Shown here piece by piece: positions 5,155 to 5,765 of a DNA stretch of 5,765 bases (position 1 is its first letter; every line of letters starts with the position of its first letter). The stretch is from NCBI GenBank assembly GCA_007128515.1, contig SKXI01000362.1, positions 1-5,765 on the forward strand. Reading direction: 5' to 3'. The position numbers and the translations under genes are program-made. The DNA is from Halococcaceae archaeon (lineage in GTDB: Archaea; Halobacteriota; Halobacteria; Halobacteriales; Halalkalicoccaceae). A model generated the notes under the pieces. The model made no database searches. It saw only the letters and a list, made by a program, of their open reading frames with translations, and was not told the DNA's origin.

Positions 5155-5193
5155 TGCTTCGACCGGAGAGCTTGCGCTTGCCGGCCCCCACGC

Positions 5194-5199
5194 TTTATT
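5194..5199 (+). promoter_or_regulatory. TATA box for the upstream ORF / DUF1328 transcript
   Basis: TTTATT lies 24 nt before an ATG at 5224, the same spacing as at the DUF5790-like gene, and 100 nt before the DUF1328 ATG. Transcription should therefore begin at about 5222-5225, giving DUF1328 a leader of about 76 nt. No TATA-like box lies at the leaderless distance from the DUF1328 ATG. Confidence 0.6.
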
Positions 5200-5223
5200 C
5201 CTGGTTCACCTCCGGTAGATCGC

Positions 5224-5307
5224 ATGGAACGAGATCACGTCCGGAGTACGATAGCGTCGCGTGAGGCGGAACCAGCGGCAGACCGACGGGGTGACCGCCA
5301 TGATTGA
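5224..5307 (+). CDS. Possible leaderless 27-codon upstream ORF
   Basis: An ATG at the predicted transcription start opens a 27-codon frame ([20 protein letters not shown] and onward) that ends TGA at 5305-5307. Its last 8 bases overlap the DUF1328 start: ATGATTGA contains the DUF1328 ATG (5300-5302) and this frame's TGA. Ribosomes finishing here would stop next to the DUF1328 start, with a GGTGA motif just upstream, so translational coupling is plausible. Against it being a conserved protein: only about half of the codons end in G or C, unlike the neighbouring genes, and the charged, low-complexity peptide matches nothing I recognise. A regulatory uORF, or a chance open frame, are both possible. 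Confidence 0.35.
   Translation: MERDHVRSTIASREAEPAADRRGDRHD
5288..5294 (+). promoter_or_regulatory. Shine-Dalgarno-like site of the DUF1328 gene
   Basis: GGGGTGA contains GGTGA, which complements the 3' end of archaeal 16S rRNA, and ends 5 nt before the ATG at 5300. It supports that ATG over the in-frame GTG at 5261, and fits initiation from within a leader instead of leaderless initiation. Confidence 0.5.
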
Positions 5308-5446
5308 GCTCGCGATCCTCTTCGCGATCCTCGCGATCGTCGCCGGCGCACTTGGCGCCGGTGGCGTCGCCGGCATGTCGATGTCGATCGCGAAGTGGCT
5401 GATCATCGCGTTCGTGATCCTGGCGATCATCACCGCGCTGCTCTGA
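5300..5446 (+). CDS. DUF1328 family small membrane protein
   Basis: A 48-residue, very hydrophobic protein with two predicted membrane helices: residues 2-19 ([18 protein letters not shown]) and 29-48 ([20 protein letters not shown]), joined by the glycine-rich turn GAGGVAGM that is characteristic of the DUF1328 (YtjA-like) family. Its length is close to that of the family core. It is expected to be an integral cytoplasmic-membrane hairpin; bacterial relatives are often associated with stress conditions, but its biochemical function is unknown. The ATG at 5300 is preferred because of the Shine-Dalgarno-like GGTGA 5 nt ahead and because the family normally starts directly with the first helix. 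An in-frame GTG at 5261 would add 13 hydrophilic residues. It is divergent from the DUF309 gene and separated from it by the paired promoters. Confidence 0.85.
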   Translation: MIELAILFAILAIVAGALGAGGVAGMSMSIAKWLIIAFVILAIITALL

Positions 5447-5472
5447 TCCGCGCCACGACCGCACTGGCAGGC

Positions 5473-5642
5473 CGACCGACACGGGAACCGACCCGATCGG
5501 ACAGCGTCCGCCGACGTACCGGGACGACGAACTCAGTGCTGTGCGTTCGAATTCTTCGCGCCCGATCGGACAGCGACGCGACCGAAAGAAGCGAGGATCA
5601 CGCTACGAAACGGTCTTTCGACCGACACGGGTCACCGACCCG
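5473..5642. repeat. Interleaved direct repeats
   Basis: CGACCGACACGGG occurs at 5473-5485 and 5619-5631, each followed after 1 or 2 nt by ACCGACCCG (5487-5495 and 5634-5642), giving a roughly 23-bp composite repeat about 146 bp apart. Overlapping the first copy, CCCGATCGGACAGCG (5492-5506) recurs exactly at 5561-5575, 69 bp downstream. Exact repeats of 15 bp within 320 bp are unlikely to be chance. Confidence 0.6.
5606..5620. repeat. CGAAA/TTTCG hairpin with a competing arm
   Basis: CGAAA (5606-5610) pairs with TTTCG (5616-5620) around a 5-nt loop. An upstream CGAAAGA (5583-5589) is also complementary to TCTTTCG (5614-5620), so the two 5' arms compete for one 3' arm. Short stems like this can be chance. 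Confidence 0.25.
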
Positions 5643-5667
5643 CACCATCGACGTTCGAAGCACGGAC

Positions 5668-5736
5668 CGCTCGCTCCGCTCGCCGTGTTGCGTTCCGAAA
5701 ACGTCCTGACGGAGTCTCACGCGAGCGTAGCGAGCG
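5668..5736. repeat. 16-bp inverted repeat with one mismatch
   Basis: CGCTCGCTCCGCTCGC (5668-5683) and GCGAGCGTAGCGAGCG (5721-5736) are inverted copies with 15 of 16 positions matching, separated by 37 bp. Each arm is itself two GCGAGCG units spaced by 2 nt. This unit resembles GAGCG/AGCGAGC-type motifs that recur in haloarchaeal intergenic DNA. Confidence 0.55.
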
Positions 5737-5750
5737 TGAGGCACGTCAGG
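5705..5750. repeat. Compound stem-loop near the window end
   Basis: CCTGAC (5705-5710) pairs with GTCAGG (5745-5750), enclosing CTCACGC (5716-5722) paired with GCGTGAG (5733-5739). Both stems are perfect. It uses the same bases as the right arm of the larger inverted repeat at 5668-5736, so the two structures are alternatives. Confidence 0.4.
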
Positions 5751-5765
5751 GCGCGAACGAAGTGA

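Larger units (their letters stand above)
5447..5765. other. Repeat-rich stretch without a credible gene
   Basis: Open frames here are Arg/Ser-rich, lack the acidic bias of the neighbouring proteins and match no family I recognise. The stretch holds two kinds of direct repeat (15 bp and 13 plus 9 bp), a CGAAA/TTTCG hairpin, a 16-bp near-perfect inverted repeat and a compound hairpin near the window end. No tRNA-like or rRNA-like structure is apparent. A gene may begin beyond 5765. Confidence 0.6.

Noticed and set aside
5126..5213. GTG start at 5191 for the DUF309 gene, with a perfect GGAGGTGA at 5206-5213 on the minus strand
   Set aside because: The spacing of 14 nt is too long for a Shine-Dalgarno site, the added residues are basic and unlike the family, and the TATA box at 5149-5154 lies downstream of it.
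4008..5225. 405-codon minus-strand open frame across azf and the DUF309 gene
   Set aside because: It is Arg/Ala-rich, lacks motifs and overlaps two well-supported genes; a shadow frame.
5261..5299. GTG start at 5261 for the DUF1328 gene
   Set aside because: It adds a hydrophilic 13-residue extension unlike the family; the ATG at 5300 has a better Shine-Dalgarno-like site.
5447..5765. CRISPR array or tRNA in the right-end repeats
   Set aside because: The repeats are few, differ in type and spacing, and no cloverleaf, anticodon arm or regular repeat-spacer pattern can be drawn.

Overview
The window reads as chromosomal DNA from a haloarchaeon (class Halobacteria). It is very GC-rich, the proteins are strongly acidic, and several products belong to families typical of haloarchaea: a DUF5789-like protein, a DUF5790-like protein, translation factor aIF2-beta with a fused TRAM domain, the SDR-type glucose-6-phosphate dehydrogenase Azf, and archaeal MptD. 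Several genes have a TATA-like box 22-24 nt before the start codon, the spacing expected for leaderless haloarchaeal transcripts. The genus cannot be fixed from the sequence alone.

Layout, left to right: the 3' end of an exporter-type ABC transporter (+, cut by the window edge); a 9-bp perfect stem-loop in the convergent gap; a small acidic DUF5789-like protein (-); a short divergent regulatory gap; a creatininase-family metallohydrolase (+); a DUF5790-like acidic coiled-coil protein (-) whose stop codon interlocks with that of the creatininase gene; a 412-bp non-coding gap with a G-quadruplex motif, mirrored T-tracts and a 14-bp perfect inverted repeat; mptD (-); aIF2-beta/TRAM (+); azf (+); a DUF309 protein (-) whose stop interlocks with that of azf; a divergent promoter pair; a possible leaderless 27-codon upstream ORF overlapping the start of a 48-residue DUF1328 membrane protein (+); and finally about 320 bp without a credible gene, rich in direct and inverted repeats.

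The genes are mostly unrelated housekeeping functions: translation initiation, pterin/folate precursor synthesis, the oxidative pentose phosphate pathway, export, and uncharacterised haloarchaeal proteins. No mobile element, CRISPR array, defence cassette or RNA gene of a known class could be supported. The most interesting signals are regulatory or structural: the upstream ORF in front of DUF1328, the 14-bp inverted repeat just after mptD, the G-quadruplex motif upstream of the DUF5790 gene, the hairpin abutting the creatininase start codon, and the nested inverted repeats at the right end.
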